NCBI GenBank assembly: GCA_951799405.1
Contig: OX637333.1
Span: 10,167,960 to 10,231,959, forward strand
Source of the DNA: Agapetus fuscipes
Lineage: Eukaryota > Arthropoda > Insecta > Trichoptera > Glossosomatidae
Length of the DNA stretch: 64,000 bases
Reading direction: 5' to 3'
A program made the position numbers and the translations under genes. Below, in pieces: positions 54,401 to 59,146 of the stretch; position 1 is the first letter of the stretch; the number at the start of each line of letters is the position of its first letter. The notes below the pieces were generated by a model. The model did no database searches, had not been told where the DNA came from, and worked only from the letters and a program-made list of their open reading frames with translations.

Positions 54401-55853
54401 GATCGCAAACAAGGAATAAGTTAATTATTCTGATATTTGAATAAAACGCACTGGACGCGACAGTATTTTCAAAACACAACAAGTAATTCATAATTAATCT
54501 GTAAACAGCTTCAGTCTGGAATCGTAAAATTTAATGGACGAAAAGCTTAGCTTATAAGACATTGTTATTACGCGTACTCCAAGTACAATCTGTGAATGAA
54601 TGACGTGTTCTTTTAGAATGAAAAAGAGCTTAACCGACTATATTCATACAAGCTAACGGAGGCTAAGCTTTTTTTCATAATAATATGTTAACAAAGACAG
54701 GTCTCTCAATCACGTTTGAATAACATAGTTTCGTTCGTCAATAACTAATAATAATAATCACTGCCACTCACAGATGGCAGTAGCACGAATGTTGATGGCA
54801 GAAATTTAAAAACGATGAATGACGATAAGTATCTTTAATCTACGCAAAAATATTCATTATTTTCATTTCAGGGTACGCATGCTTAGCTTTTTAGCTTGTA
54901 AGACAGTCACACCACTGCCTGGCATGCGCATGCGCGAATTTTCTTTGACTTGCGTCAAAAAACCGACACTGGTCGGATCGGCGACAAGCCAAGCCAAGGC
55001 GGCACAAACCACGCCCCCAGCTGAGCAAAACGGCCGTCCACACGCTTGGCTTGTAATGGCTTGGCAAGCGTGTGGATGCCCCATGATTATCATGGGGCTT
55101 CCACACGCTTGCCAACCCATCTCAAGTCAAGCGCACAGTGTGTCGTCTAGAACATGCTAGCTGGACAAAATTTTGTCTAATTGACTAATTTTGTCCAGCT
55201 AGCATGTTCTAGACGACACACTGTGCGCTTGGCTACAAGCCAAGTGCACAGTGTGTCGTCTAGAACTTGGCTACAAGCCAAGTGCACAGTGTGTCGTCTA
55301 GAACATGCTAGCTGGACAAAATGAGTCCATTAGACAAAATTTTGTCCAGCTAGCATGTTCTAGACGACACACTGTGCCCTTGACTTGAGATGGGTTGGCA
55401 AGCGTGTGGAAGCCCCATTACAATGAGGTCTACAGACATTCTACAGATAACAATAATAATTATTATTTATTTATTTATACAAAAACACCTCTTAACATTA
55501 CATTTGTACACAGGACTTCAACTTAATAAGAAAATAATACATGTGATATATGAATAATACATGAAGATGAATCGACATAGACAAAATTCTGACTGCACAA
55601 GGTGGGATTCTAAAGAAAAGGTACAAAGATTTTGTCATTGGTAGCTAAGGACCGCAGTCCCATACAAGTGTGACGTTTGCCCGACGAGAAAAAAGTTCTA
55701 AATTCAAATTTGTGCCGAGTCCATTTCGAGCGAAAGTAAACAAAACTTATTGGAAAGTAGGAACATAAATATTTACCACAAATCGCAGGCTTTGACCAAC
55801 TCCTTGATTGTTTTGAATTTCGCGTGTAAGACTGTGACAAACTGATGACGCAT
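18196..55853 (-). CDS. BRCA1: BRCA1 homologue, nine exons (gene span)
   Basis: Joined exons on the minus strand: 55853-55777, 52348-52155, 51619-49931, 49387-49108, 48618-48148, 37538-37445, 31628-31494, 20233-20116, 18416-18196. They total 3279 nt (1092 residues) with no stop, GT-AG at every junction and matching phases (2,1,1,2,2,0,0,1). A RING finger spans residues 23-55 (C-x2-C-x9-C-x-H-x2-C-x2-C-x7-C-x2-C). A charged, apparently disordered centre covers about 90-750, tandem BRCT domains about 853-1060, and an acidic tail ends the protein. RING plus tandem BRCT without ankyrin repeats indicates BRCA1, the nuclear E3 ligase subunit that acts with BARD1 in homologous repair; BARD1 would have ankyrins. 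It is shorter than the human protein (1863), as expected for an invertebrate. Function is inferred from architecture. Confidence 0.9.
18417..19126. other. BRCA1 intron 8, distal part
   Basis: It holds a short family A fragment (18630-18690, gttgcggggtttatgttcat) and a stretch at 18545-18600 resembling the LINE 3' end at 60497-60590. A plus-strand frame of about 90 codons (18739-19008) has no family I recognise and no splice context, and I do not call it a gene. Confidence 0.4.
19129..19933 (+). mobile_element. Internally deleted mariner element in BRCA1 intron 8
   Basis: Terminal inverted repeats ggtcccaaagttctgtcac (19131-19149) and its perfect complement (19912-19930) lie inside TA target duplications (19127-19128, 19934-19935). 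The transposase starts at 19269 with helix-turn-helix coding (RYGHSSSTIFKLLKHFNI, then KIGRPRSVRTPAVI), then breaks near 19495. It resumes at QDSAPAHKAKTTPAW and WPSSSPDLNLLDYKIW, the region of the second and third catalytic Asp. The segment carrying the first Asp is deleted, so it cannot be autonomous. Confidence 0.85.
20116..20233 (-). CDS. BRCA1: BRCA1 exon 8 (second BRCT core)
   Basis: Acceptor tatttgtttcag, donor ATAAGTA|GTAAGT. It encodes FIVTELGGKVVDSFDDIVI and KEVKVLVIDG, matching the alpha-1/beta-2/beta-3 region of the second BRCT (human MVQLCGASVVKELSSFTL). The donor could also be read four bases earlier (ATAA|GTAGTA), but only the chosen one joins exon 9 in frame. Confidence 0.88.
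20300..20380 (-). repeat. Family A tail fragment
   Basis: Only the tail third remains (ataatccaagttgcaaatac to agtttgcacttagacatg), ending where the plus-strand LINE copy begins. The head-to-head junction suggests one element was truncated by the other. Confidence 0.6.
20385..22243 (+). pseudogene. RTE-like LINE, 5'-truncated copy with 3' tail
   Basis: The frame from about 20385 to 21290 encodes the RT domain from NGKSAGFDGINGEM: FVDLEKAVDSVDRGM is motif A, GVRQGCVMSPWLFN motif B and LLYADDAVLV motif C with the catalytic YADD. A frameshift at about 21288 (after FVYIGM) breaks it. Coding resumes to 21807 with the C-terminal block RWFGHMERMNEE and GRGRPRKVWMDQ. The 3' untranslated part ends in a complete family A unit at 21985-22243 with TTAGA repeats. 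No endonuclease is left. In BRCA1 intron 7. Confidence 0.85.
21985..22243 (+). repeat. Family A unit as the 3' terminus of the RTE-like LINE
   Basis: It begins ttccttgacttataggttgg and ends in four gatta units. It is continuous with the LINE 3' untranslated region, which identifies stand-alone A copies as LINE 3' ends or SINEs that share this tail. Confidence 0.85.
22244..25730 (+). pseudogene. Second RTE-like LINE copy, split by a Jockey/CR1-type LINE
   Basis: The first piece (22244-22320) reads VSDIQSGFMPERGFLDQIFA, the RT block just before motif A. The second (24534-25730) picks up at AAFVDLEKAFDSVDRSMMW and continues through a frameshifted motif B (near 24720-24830) and LLYADDAVLI. It ends in the C-terminal block (RWLGHVERMNDD, RRKGRPRKV). 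A TAA at 25389 and a TAG near 25543 break the frame. It is a diverged relative of the copies at 20385 and 26863. Confidence 0.8.
22321..24533 (-). mobile_element. Jockey/CR1-type LINE inserted into the RTE-like LINE
   Basis: Minus-strand RT in two overlapping frames. 24468-23569 carries the fingers/palm start (KIVPLFKSG..SNFRPVSILP, FGFTKGRSTTDA). 23518-22436 and its upstream codons carry CDLSKAFDCVPH (motif A), GVPQGSILGPFLFLVYINDL (motif B) and FADDTSLIF (motif C). A single frameshift near 23565 separates them. Flanks gacaaata (left, about 22317) and gacagata (right, about 24533) look like an 8-bp target duplication with one change. The 5' end is truncated. The clade is uncertain; Jockey or CR1-like fits the motifs. 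Confidence 0.8.
25745..25875 (-). repeat. Family A fragment facing the LINE copy
   Basis: Head half only, in minus orientation, directly after the plus-strand LINE. The expected same-strand tail of that LINE is absent. It diverges from other copies (cctgacacaggggtggcatt). Confidence 0.65.
26130..26760. other. No recognisable gene
   Basis: AT-rich DNA inside the possible DNA element. Several overlapping short frames around 26303-26695 lack any family signal or codon pattern. Nothing is called. Confidence 0.5.
26863..29015 (+). mobile_element. RTE-like LINE, best preserved copy
   Basis: One frame runs open from about 26866 to 28557 (about 563 codons). It starts upstream of the ATG at 26962 with ESKKEFWRWINTNRNKDSM, then RT: NGKSAGIDGINGEM, FVDLEKAFDSVDRGM (motif A), GVRQGCVMSPWLFN (motif B), LLYADDAVLV (motif C). 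The C-terminal block MYGSEAWMMNESEISKVHTV, RKDRVRNELV and GRGRPRKVWMDQ follows. A two-base loss near 28543 (EWDSES) shifts out the last 35 or so codons. The 3' end is a family A unit at 28766-29015. The endonuclease is absent, so the copy is 5'-truncated. The clade is assigned by motif style only. Confidence 0.85.
29290..29870 (+). mobile_element. RTE-like LINE 3' end, short copy
   Basis: It encodes only the last 70 or so codons (from YVYAARIDGCRGRGRPR, with a TAG replacing Lys, to KEVCKDRKKWRLICN). A complete family A unit follows at 29628-29870. It is immediately downstream of the longer copy and in the same direction. Confidence 0.8.
30060..30900. other. No recognisable gene
   Basis: AT-rich sequence inside BRCA1 intron 7. 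The segment 30140-30720 has short direct words (gcgtatagtactatgagc, cgcggatccgcg palindrome at 30691-30702) but no coding or repeat assignment. Confidence 0.4.
30915..30962 (-). ncRNA. Hammerhead-ribozyme-like core (tentative)
   Basis: On the minus strand: ctgaagatgggaggtactgc followed by ttctcccgaaac. This has the order CTGANGA, a stem-loop (ggga/tccc) and GAAAC, as in the conserved core of hammerhead ribozymes found in Penelope-like retroelements. Stems I and III are not demonstrated. Confidence 0.3.
31225..31475 (+). repeat. Family A unit abutting BRCA1 exon 7
   Basis: Diverged full-length copy (head cttataagtagccacatacc; ggttcactttggcaatgcca). Its 3' end lies about 20 bases from the exon 7 donor (31493-31492), so the start of intron 7 is almost entirely repeat-derived. 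Confidence 0.75.
31494..31628 (-). CDS. BRCA1: BRCA1 exon 7 (inter-BRCT linker, start of second BRCT)
   Basis: Acceptor tttgattctag, donor TTCAAG|GTCAGT; 45 whole codons. It encodes EEYEVLDESGKQGPHRLRTI and then MFKDFTFFLQPPSSSLSLEE. This follows human EHDFEVRGDVVNG..QGPKRAR and KIFRGLEICCYGPF..MPTDQL. A family A repeat ends about 20 bases beyond the donor. Confidence 0.9.
31665..32055 (+). pseudogene. LINE 3'-end coding fragment
   Basis: The frame containing FYRYYNGVCSDEISSLIPLP and VSTRVTPRRLTFIPLQS resembles the C-terminal part of Jockey/CR1-type LINE ORF2 (pattern 'YYHG.CS.EISSLIP'). No RT remains, and the end is undefined. It lies in intron 6 of BRCA1. Confidence 0.5.
32221..32570 (+). 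pseudogene. RTE-like LINE fragment, decayed
   Basis: Reads NECDINENMRVKVQRSTIRW and ERMDDERLSKRVNKGNAQ, equivalent to the C-terminal block in the composite repeats but with deletions and shifts (MHEESDECRGDE in other frames). No A-type tail follows. Confidence 0.7.
33566..34418 (-). mobile_element. hAT element remnant with perfect 8-bp target duplication
   Basis: TTCTAGGG flanks both sides (33558-33565, 34419-34426). Ends are caggggtcttcaacc and, inverted, ctaaggtcttcaacc. The minus-strand frame 34083-33775 encodes the hAT C-terminal dimerisation region (LPEIRKNAMKMISLFGSTYV, EQLFSRMKYVKSTTRSRI). The catalytic part is deleted. It sits in the right arm of the long foldback. Confidence 0.85.
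34465..34705. mobile_element. MITE with about 40-bp inverted ends and TAA target duplication
   Basis: Ends ggccgtttgtccaccgcacg and its inverted partner extend through gccgtcaccgtcacgtcacc. TAA lies at 34462-34464 and 34706-34708. The opposite arm of the foldback keeps the uninterrupted site (near 33240), which shows the insertion exactly. PIF/Harbinger-like by TAA duplication. Confidence 0.8.
35033..37130 (-). repeat. Family B repeat, long copy inside the foldback arm
   Basis: On the minus strand it ends with the hairpin cagtccttcggactg at about 35042-35056. It has tgcaccaggacatgc, a gtccgtccgtcc run at 35158-35176 and two or three successive repeats of the atggcttcc/ggcagtt segments (35740, 36180, 36310, 36630), so it is longer than other copies. 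It is inserted in the right arm near tactttata. Confidence 0.75.
37445..37538 (-). CDS. BRCA1: BRCA1 exon 6 (rest of first BRCT)
   Basis: Acceptor ttttttttag, donor AAAGAG|GTAAGC. It encodes SVKYLMALATHKFIVSPAWV, which lines up with the human BRCT stretch [20 protein letters not shown]. The junction Arg aligns with human Arg1699 and the Lys of THK with Lys1702, both phosphopeptide contacts. It lies 10.6 kb from exon 5 because of repeat insertion. Confidence 0.9.
37640..38860 (-). repeat. Family B repeat in BRCA1 intron 5
   Basis: Full-length minus copy starting 100 bp from exon 6. The microsatellite has shrunk to gtatgtgtgtcac at 37775-37787, and the terminal hairpin is decayed (cttgctatagctaaagaaag). 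Confidence 0.75.
38870..39165. repeat. Inverted repeat with about 115-bp arms
   Basis: Arm 38875-38997 (gagtatgttacaaatatttt, cttccatcttcgggtaac) is repeated inverted at 39050-39160. The spacer holds a partial third repeat of gttacccga. It resembles solo terminal repeats of a retroelement in head-to-head orientation. Confidence 0.65.
39290..39540 (-). repeat. SINE1 copy with internal deletion
   Basis: The head (cgatagctcaattggtagga read on minus) and 3' body are kept, but the segment from box B to ggcaaggtttactcag is shortened. It starts with cgcaactaagctacacatat, the 3' end common to the family. Confidence 0.75.
39541..39790 (-). repeat. SINE2 (tRNA-derived) copy 1
   Basis: Minus-strand head gtccgttgttcagtggtaac with box B gggttcgattcccggcggag. 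The body gctcttcgctgggttgaaaa leads to gaaatggcgctttgtagcga at the left. It is fused directly to the SINE1 copy. Confidence 0.7.
40141..40845 (-). pseudogene. RTE-like LINE fragment inside composite copy 2
   Basis: Minus frames 40474-40118 (KVQKSTMRWFRHLERKDDEQ) and 40845-40573 (EKRVEVVKEFDYLGSKFDSN, RNRKLTKNMRSAVHNGILVG) represent the region after RT. A frameshift splits them at about 40500-40570. Confidence 0.75.
41046..42285 (+). repeat. Family B repeat in composite copy 2
   Basis: Full length, ACAT run of about 13 units (42097-42147), terminal hairpin tatagccttcggctata at 42256-42272. Confidence 0.8.
42490..43078 (-). repeat. Empty-site relative of the composite repeat (A + E without the LINE)
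   Basis: Minus orientation: unit E (43075-42765) then a family A unit (42755-42515). Here the A unit is continuous (gctgaccatccatagtgtac) where the three composites hold the 0.7 kb antisense LINE. It therefore preserves the state before that insertion. Confidence 0.8.
43079..43125 (-). ncRNA. Hammerhead-ribozyme-like core (tentative)
   Basis: Minus strand: ctgatgataccttttt then aggcgaaaacg. CTGATGA, a short stem (cct/agg) and GAAA occur in the hammerhead order. The same motif is at 46645-46675 in inverted orientation. Flanking stems are not shown. Confidence 0.35.
43200..44720. other. No recognisable gene
   Basis: Interior of the possible element. Short frames at 43562-43832 have no family signal. 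ccatcgatataaataatatagatggagcgcg at 44336-44366 recurs, partly, at 45500-45540 and 46230-46260, suggesting another dispersed repeat. Confidence 0.4.
44725..44840 (-). repeat. Family A fragment
   Basis: Tail half only, with a triplicated tgctgca word (acatgctgcatgctgcatgc) at 44763-44782 not seen elsewhere. Confidence 0.6.
44955..45205 (-). repeat. SINE2 copy 2
   Basis: Head on minus: gaccggtccgtagtccgtac; box B gtggattcggatcccggcgg; left end gcgctttgtagcgacgacca. Near full length. Confidence 0.75.
45627..45960 (+). repeat. Family C repeat, copy 1
   Basis: Starts ggggcatccacacgcttgcc and contains agcgtgtggacggccgtggg, gatccgaccactgtcggttt and ggtacggtacggtttctatg. Parts recur inverted at 54055-54180 and 54880-55085. 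Confidence 0.7.
45961..46415. other. No recognisable gene; short direct repeat
   Basis: gtttccttgccgacg occurs twice (45970, 46145), each followed by a tag/taa-acaactgatt variant. Otherwise nothing is seen. Confidence 0.4.
46640..46685 (+). ncRNA. Hammerhead-ribozyme-like core (tentative), inverted partner
   Basis: ctgatgatgcttttttaggc followed by gaaaacgtttgac. It carries one base pair change relative to 43079-43125 (gc/ggc versus ac/ggc in the stem). Confidence 0.35.
46790..46925 (+). repeat. SINE2 copy 3, internally deleted
   Basis: Only the first 25 bases of the head (accggtccgtagtcctttac) and the 3' end (cttgcttgagaattggcgct to aaataaatca) remain. Confidence 0.65.
47105..47345. repeat. 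hAT-like end plus 21-bp minisatellite with inverted halves
   Basis: A hAT-style end (caggggtgtccaactcaaat) is followed by GC-rich 21-mers gttcgtgtgaggtccggtaa (three to four copies, 47165-47245). Inverted 21-mers (cactggacctcacacgaaag) follow to 47290. Opposed frames here only translate the repeat. Confidence 0.65.
47575..47805 (+). repeat. Family A unit
   Basis: Diverged copy (caatgccaccccggtttcag, shared with the LINE copy at 28766), suggesting the same subfamily. The ccttgactt start is missing. Confidence 0.7.
47930..48010. repeat. hAT-like MITE end
   Basis: cagcggtgtccaacataatattgtagagggcc matches the style of hAT ends, but its partner end was not found before exon 5. Confidence 0.35.
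48148..48618 (-). CDS. BRCA1: BRCA1 exon 5 (start of first BRCT)
   Basis: Acceptor tattccag, donor GCATCTAG|GTATGTGG. After a linker, the first BRCT begins near residue 853 with KVSICCSCLSSRQTAEIRKI and continues through the core THLIISVNEN. The Ser of CCSC aligns with human Ser1655, which contacts phosphoserine; the next residue is Cys where human has Gly1656. The Arg codon at the end of the exon is split AG|A. Confidence 0.9.
48656..49035. repeat. 33-bp minisatellite filling BRCA1 intron 4
   Basis: About eleven units of the type cttgtagaggtagaaacaaa followed by agaatctcaactc. The unit is 33 bp (11 codons) and stays open on the minus strand with a repeating RFFCFYLYKEL pattern. It occupies most of the 489-bp intron. 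Confidence 0.85.
49108..49387 (-). CDS. BRCA1: BRCA1 exon 4
   Basis: Acceptor taatttcag, donor CCACG|GTAACT. It encodes about 93 residues with several Thr-Pro/Ser-Pro sites (HTQTPKSD, GTPHGGE, EDTPQKP) and an acidic run (GEEEDEE). Intron retention here would stop at once (CGG TAA). No domain is recognised. Confidence 0.8.
49480..49665 (-). repeat. Family A unit in BRCA1 intron 3
   Basis: Tail truncated (cacccacaagcagacaccta start), head ends at accaacaagtcagtgg. Decayed core (tttgaaccacgagtaacatt). Confidence 0.7.
49931..51619 (-). CDS. BRCA1: BRCA1 exon 3 (large central exon)
   Basis: Acceptor gattcatttcag, donor ATGGAAG|GTATAT. 1689 nt without a stop encode residues of about 91-653, rich in Lys, Ser, Asp and Glu with no clear fold. 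One oversized central exon carrying over half the coding sequence is also the layout of vertebrate BRCA1 (exon 11). Basic clusters (KRKYTKKR near the start; SKRKRKEGED and PKRRKPG near the end) are candidate nuclear localisation signals. Identity rests on position between RING and BRCT exons, since this part diverges quickly. Confidence 0.85.
52155..52348 (-). CDS. BRCA1: BRCA1 exon 2 (rest of RING and C-terminal helix)
   Basis: Acceptor ttagctgcag, donor AACG|GTATGT. It encodes VVPEEVQNSCGHVACKKC and then CPLC, completing the C3HC4 ligands (Cys36, His38, Cys41, Cys44, Cys52, Cys55). The helix that follows (NNLERKAEVLKEVQDITKGL) corresponds to the second helix of the BRCA1 RING module. All eight zinc ligands are intact. 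Confidence 0.9.
52440..52980. other. BRCA1 intron 1, no feature recognised
   Basis: AT-rich intron sequence without repeat or coding assignment. Confidence 0.5.
52982..53280 (+). repeat. SINE2 copy 4, full length
   Basis: Head gaccggtccgtagtccgtag, box B gtggatttggatcccggcgg, 3' end ctcgcagagggctcttgagg to aaataaatcatcc, then an AT-rich tail. The 3' 100 bp match the end of unit E. Confidence 0.8.
53440..53625 (-). repeat. SINE1 copy, diverged
   Basis: On minus: ttcatgggtagaatgcttgt and ggttcgattctcaccaacag (box B), then body to cctgtgaaaataaataggtt. The 3' half is absent. Confidence 0.65.
53868..55085. mobile_element. Family C element with ends ggggcatccacacgc
   Basis: Left end ggggcatccacacgcgtgcg and right end (inverted) ggggcatccacacgcttgcc bracket 1.2 kb. 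Segments 54055-54180 and 54880-55085 are the inverted halves of the sequence contiguous in copy 1 (45627), so the middle is a later insertion or rearrangement. No transposase. Confidence 0.55.
55086..55425. mobile_element. Multiply palindromic MITE in BRCA1 intron 1
   Basis: Terminal arms catggggcttccacacgctt and their perfect inverse extend about 50 bp. Inside, the word cacagtgtgtcgtctagaac and its inverse occur repeatedly around two further inverted cores (agcatgttctagacgacaca; tagctggacaaaat). Nested stem-loops cover the whole length. Confidence 0.8.
55426..55776. other. BRCA1 intron 1, promoter-proximal part
   Basis: Nothing recognised. The MITE lies about 350 bp downstream of exon 1 in the sense of BRCA1 transcription. 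Confidence 0.4.
55777..55853 (-). CDS. BRCA1: BRCA1 exon 1 (start, first RING cysteines)
   Basis: ATG at 55853-55851, 25 codons plus two bases, donor TG|GTAAAT. It encodes an amphipathic helix (HAKFKTIKELVKA) and the first zinc ligands, CDLC. The Cys26 codon is split TG|T across the junction with exon 2, which supports the join. The N-terminal helix precedes the RING as in BRCA1, where it packs against BARD1. The exon is too short for routine ORF finding. Confidence 0.85.
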
Positions 55854-56104
55854 GTTGAACTATCAATTTTGTCTTTAATAATCGCATTAAGTAGTAAATT
55901 TAGATTTGTTTTATGCGTCGAAACTAGAACTCACTAGAACTGACAGATTCATAACCACAGAGTTCATAACCAAATCACCAAAAGCCCGCCAACAGCTAAA
56001 CAGCACAGCTAAACAGTACAACCACAAATTTAACTTGAAGGTGATTCTCAGCGATTCTCAGCTCCTATACAAGATGAACAAAGTCGTATAACGCATATGA
56101 CATA

Positions 56105-58460
56105 AACAACATAAATTGCACAGAATCTGCACTCGACTTTCTTGCAAAAATTAACCTACTGTATGACGTATGTAAAGCTAGAATCATCTACCAGCTTATG
56201 CAGTTTCAATGAAAATATAATAAATCGATAATAAATCAATTTTATAGCACCGCGGTGTGTACCTGCATACTCGTACAAAATGGAAATAGCCATATAAATT
56301 CTTAATTGAATCAAAATATTTGGATGATTTATTAGGTGATCGCCGTTTTGTGTGAATCACACCTCAAGAGCCCTCTGCGAGGTTGGTCTTCTCTGGAAAA
56401 AGCGCCAATTACACAAGAAAGATCCTCGACTTATAGGTTGGTATGAAGCTGACCTCTGTACTGTACTGTACTGTATCCTGCCGCCGTTTCATTAGGGGTG
56501 GCCGGTACCTCCGCAGATGCGCCTCCACTTTTTTCTGTCATCACCATTTTCATACATACTCTTCTCTTATTCTCACTCTGCAGATTCCATTCTTTCGTAA
56601 TCTCACCTATTTGGTCTAACCATTCTTTCCTCGGCCTTCCCCTTCCGCGCTTTCCTCTGACATTTCCTTTGTACACTTTCTTTGTTAGTTGTTCATCATC
56701 CATTCTTTCAAGATGTCCCAACCATCTCATCGTACATTTTTGTACTTTCATTCTCATATTCTCTTTTATACCACACTCGTTCATCACCCAATCATTACGT
56801 ACTCTATCACTCAGTGTCTTTCCAGCCATTGCTCTCAGGTAAGCCATTTCAACCGTACATACTTGACTCAGCTCACATTCATTAAGCCTCACTTCCACCA
56901 ACCAATATGCCATTGTGGACCACCGATCTCATATTCTTCGTAAGTTTCCCATTTCTTGCAATTCTTCCAATCTTTCCCATTACACTTCTTCCTCTACTAG
57001 CGCGCTTTTCCAATTATTTCGTCAATTTCTCATTCGACTCAAACTTGCTTCCCAGATAATCAAATTCTTTCACGACCTCCACTCTTGTTTCATTCAGTCT
57101 TATCTCAATTTCCTCACATTTCTTAGTCCTCCCAAAGTGTAAAAAATAATTCACTTTGTCAATGTCACCCCTGTTTCAAGGAAGGTCGGCAAGAGTTGCA
57201 GGTTTTATGTTCATTTGAGTTTGTGGGCATGAATTTGAAATGATTTTTTAATGTTTATATTTCATTGCAACTTAGATTTAAGATTATTATAGATGGTCAT
57301 TAAACCCTTCTGTATGCAAACTAGGACTTTGTAATGTGGGTAAACTTTTAAGTTATATTTTGAAAAAGTAACGACTGATTATTATTGGTATTTATAAAAT
57401 TTTAAGAATAACAGCCTTTTTTCTAATTTTAACCCTTTGACTACCAAGAAAATTACGAAAATATTTTGTATGGAAAAATTTCACTTTGTATGGTGGCTAT
57501 ACTTTTGATTCATTTTTTGGAAAAAATAATGATGGCAATATATAGGATATCATTATTGTTTTACATTTGTATTACATTATTTTTTTATTAACCCTCTAAC
57601 TGCCGAGAATTTTTCCATTTTTTTTTTTATATGGCAACTCCCTAAGAGATTATGATGAAGAAATGATTATAATAATTAGATAGCACTATTTTATAAATGG
57701 ATTCACAAATTAATTAAGAAAAATCGTCGCAGCCGTTTTTGAGAAAATCGCATTTTAAATTTTCCTCTCTTTGGAAGCCATCTTGAATTTTCAAAAAAAA
57801 TCTTTGGTTACAAATTAAAGTGATAAACTTGTTCTTTCTATCAAATCTAAAACAAATTAAAAATATCTTGCATTTTAATAGGTTTTTGTAATATTTTCGA
57901 TTTAAAATTTCAGGTCGTGTAAACGGTGCTTTATATTTATTTTTTCAAAAAAAAAATTTTTTATTTTTGTAGAAATTTATGTTGTCTGTAATATTGTAGG
58001 ACATTATATTTTTGTTGACCCCTTAACTTTCGAGAAAATCACACTCGTTTGTTTTTTTCATATAGCAACCCATAGACACAGATTAGTAAGAGTGCTGCCA
58101 TAACTAATTTATCAAGTTAAAAACTAATTTGTGGCAATTCTGAAAATTTAAAAAAAAATCTTTTAGACGTTTTTGAGAAAAGTGCAATTTTATGTTTTTT
58201 TTGTATCGCAGCCATCTTGAATTTTCAAGTTGGTGTAATGCCATGTTATTCATACTTAATACATGTCCAAAAAAGTTGATGTAGCGAAAGTTTGGTATCT
58301 CTAGGTCACACACACACAAACAGACGGACGTTTTTGAAATAAAGTGTTTTTTGGCATGTCCTGCACCAGGACAACTCATTTCCGTGAAAACCTCGAAAAA
58401 AAAATTTCACACCAAATCAAAACTTTCTTTATAGCCTTTAGTTATAGCAAGAAAGTAAAA
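56105..58460 (+). repeat. Composite repeat, copy 3
   Basis: Unit E 56113-56423, A head 56424-56453, antisense LINE 56454-57130, A remainder (shortened, loses the gtaagcgcgaac part) to 57285, B 57290-58457 with the ACAT run lost (cacacacacaaacagacgg). It lies in the BRCA1/right-hand gene intergenic region. Confidence 0.8.
56454..57140 (-). pseudogene. RTE-like LINE fragment inside composite copy 3
   Basis: The frame 56913-56431 is the longest of the three copies (RLNECELSQVCTVEMAYLRA, RWLGHLERMDDEQLTKKVY, GRGRPRKEWLDQIGEITKEW). It keeps Trp-Leu-Gly where copies 1 and 2 have Trp-Phe-Arg, so it is nearer the ancestor. Confidence 0.75.
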
Positions 58461-58980
58461 AGTGGTTGCTTCCTTCAAACGGCCGGGTTGCTGAAGCAAA
58501 ATAATGCTTATCAATATATTGCTATGGATTCAAAACAAAAGAGAAAATGAATTTGGAGCATCTATTAAAAACACGGTCTTGATTTCATGAAATATTTCAT
58601 CGCTTGAAGCATTTGTTTGTAAAGGTGTAAAATCCGGATTGTTAAAATACCCAAATGAGAAGATGAGAAGGCTAATGGGTCACAAAATTTTAAAGGGAAA
58701 ACCAAACTGAAAGAGCAAGCGACACCAACGAACATCAAGGATTTCCTTATAATTTATAAGATTTTTCAGCCGATGTGTAACAGAAGAAGAAGATCAATCC
58801 TGTCAAAATATTGAAACGTCACTTTTTCTAAGAAATCTACAAATAATATTATATTCGTGTATAATAATATAATATTTCTAACAATTTACTCAAATCTGTT
58901 ATGCTTACAAGCTATCATCTCTGTGGCTATCATAAATGAGGCATTTATGGGTTCACTAGTCTGTTGACCTTTCAACTAAA
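58461..58980. other. Putative promoter and 5' untranslated region of the right-hand gene
   Basis: Repeat-poor interval upstream of the ATG at 58981. No TATA box is called. Confidence 0.35.
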
Positions 58981-59146
58981 ATGAATGAGTATCCTGACCC
59001 GGGTGAGCCGTCCCTGTGCAAGTACTTTGAAGACACTAGAAATGAAGATTCCTCCGCAAATGTCTTCGATGAAATAGCTGATAAGAGCAGAACGCCTGGC
59101 ACACCTATCGCCAATACTCTAGCTAATATAGGGAACCTAGGAAAAG
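58981..59146 (+). CDS. Unidentified gene, exon 1
   Basis: ATG in context aactaaaATGaat; acidic N-terminus; ends within a Gly codon (G|AA with exon 2 gives Glu). The first intron is 516 bp and holds a family A copy. Confidence 0.7.

Noticed and set aside
18196..55853. BARD1 in place of BRCA1
   Set aside because: No ankyrin repeats lie between RING and BRCT, and the BRCT exons follow BRCA1 landmarks.
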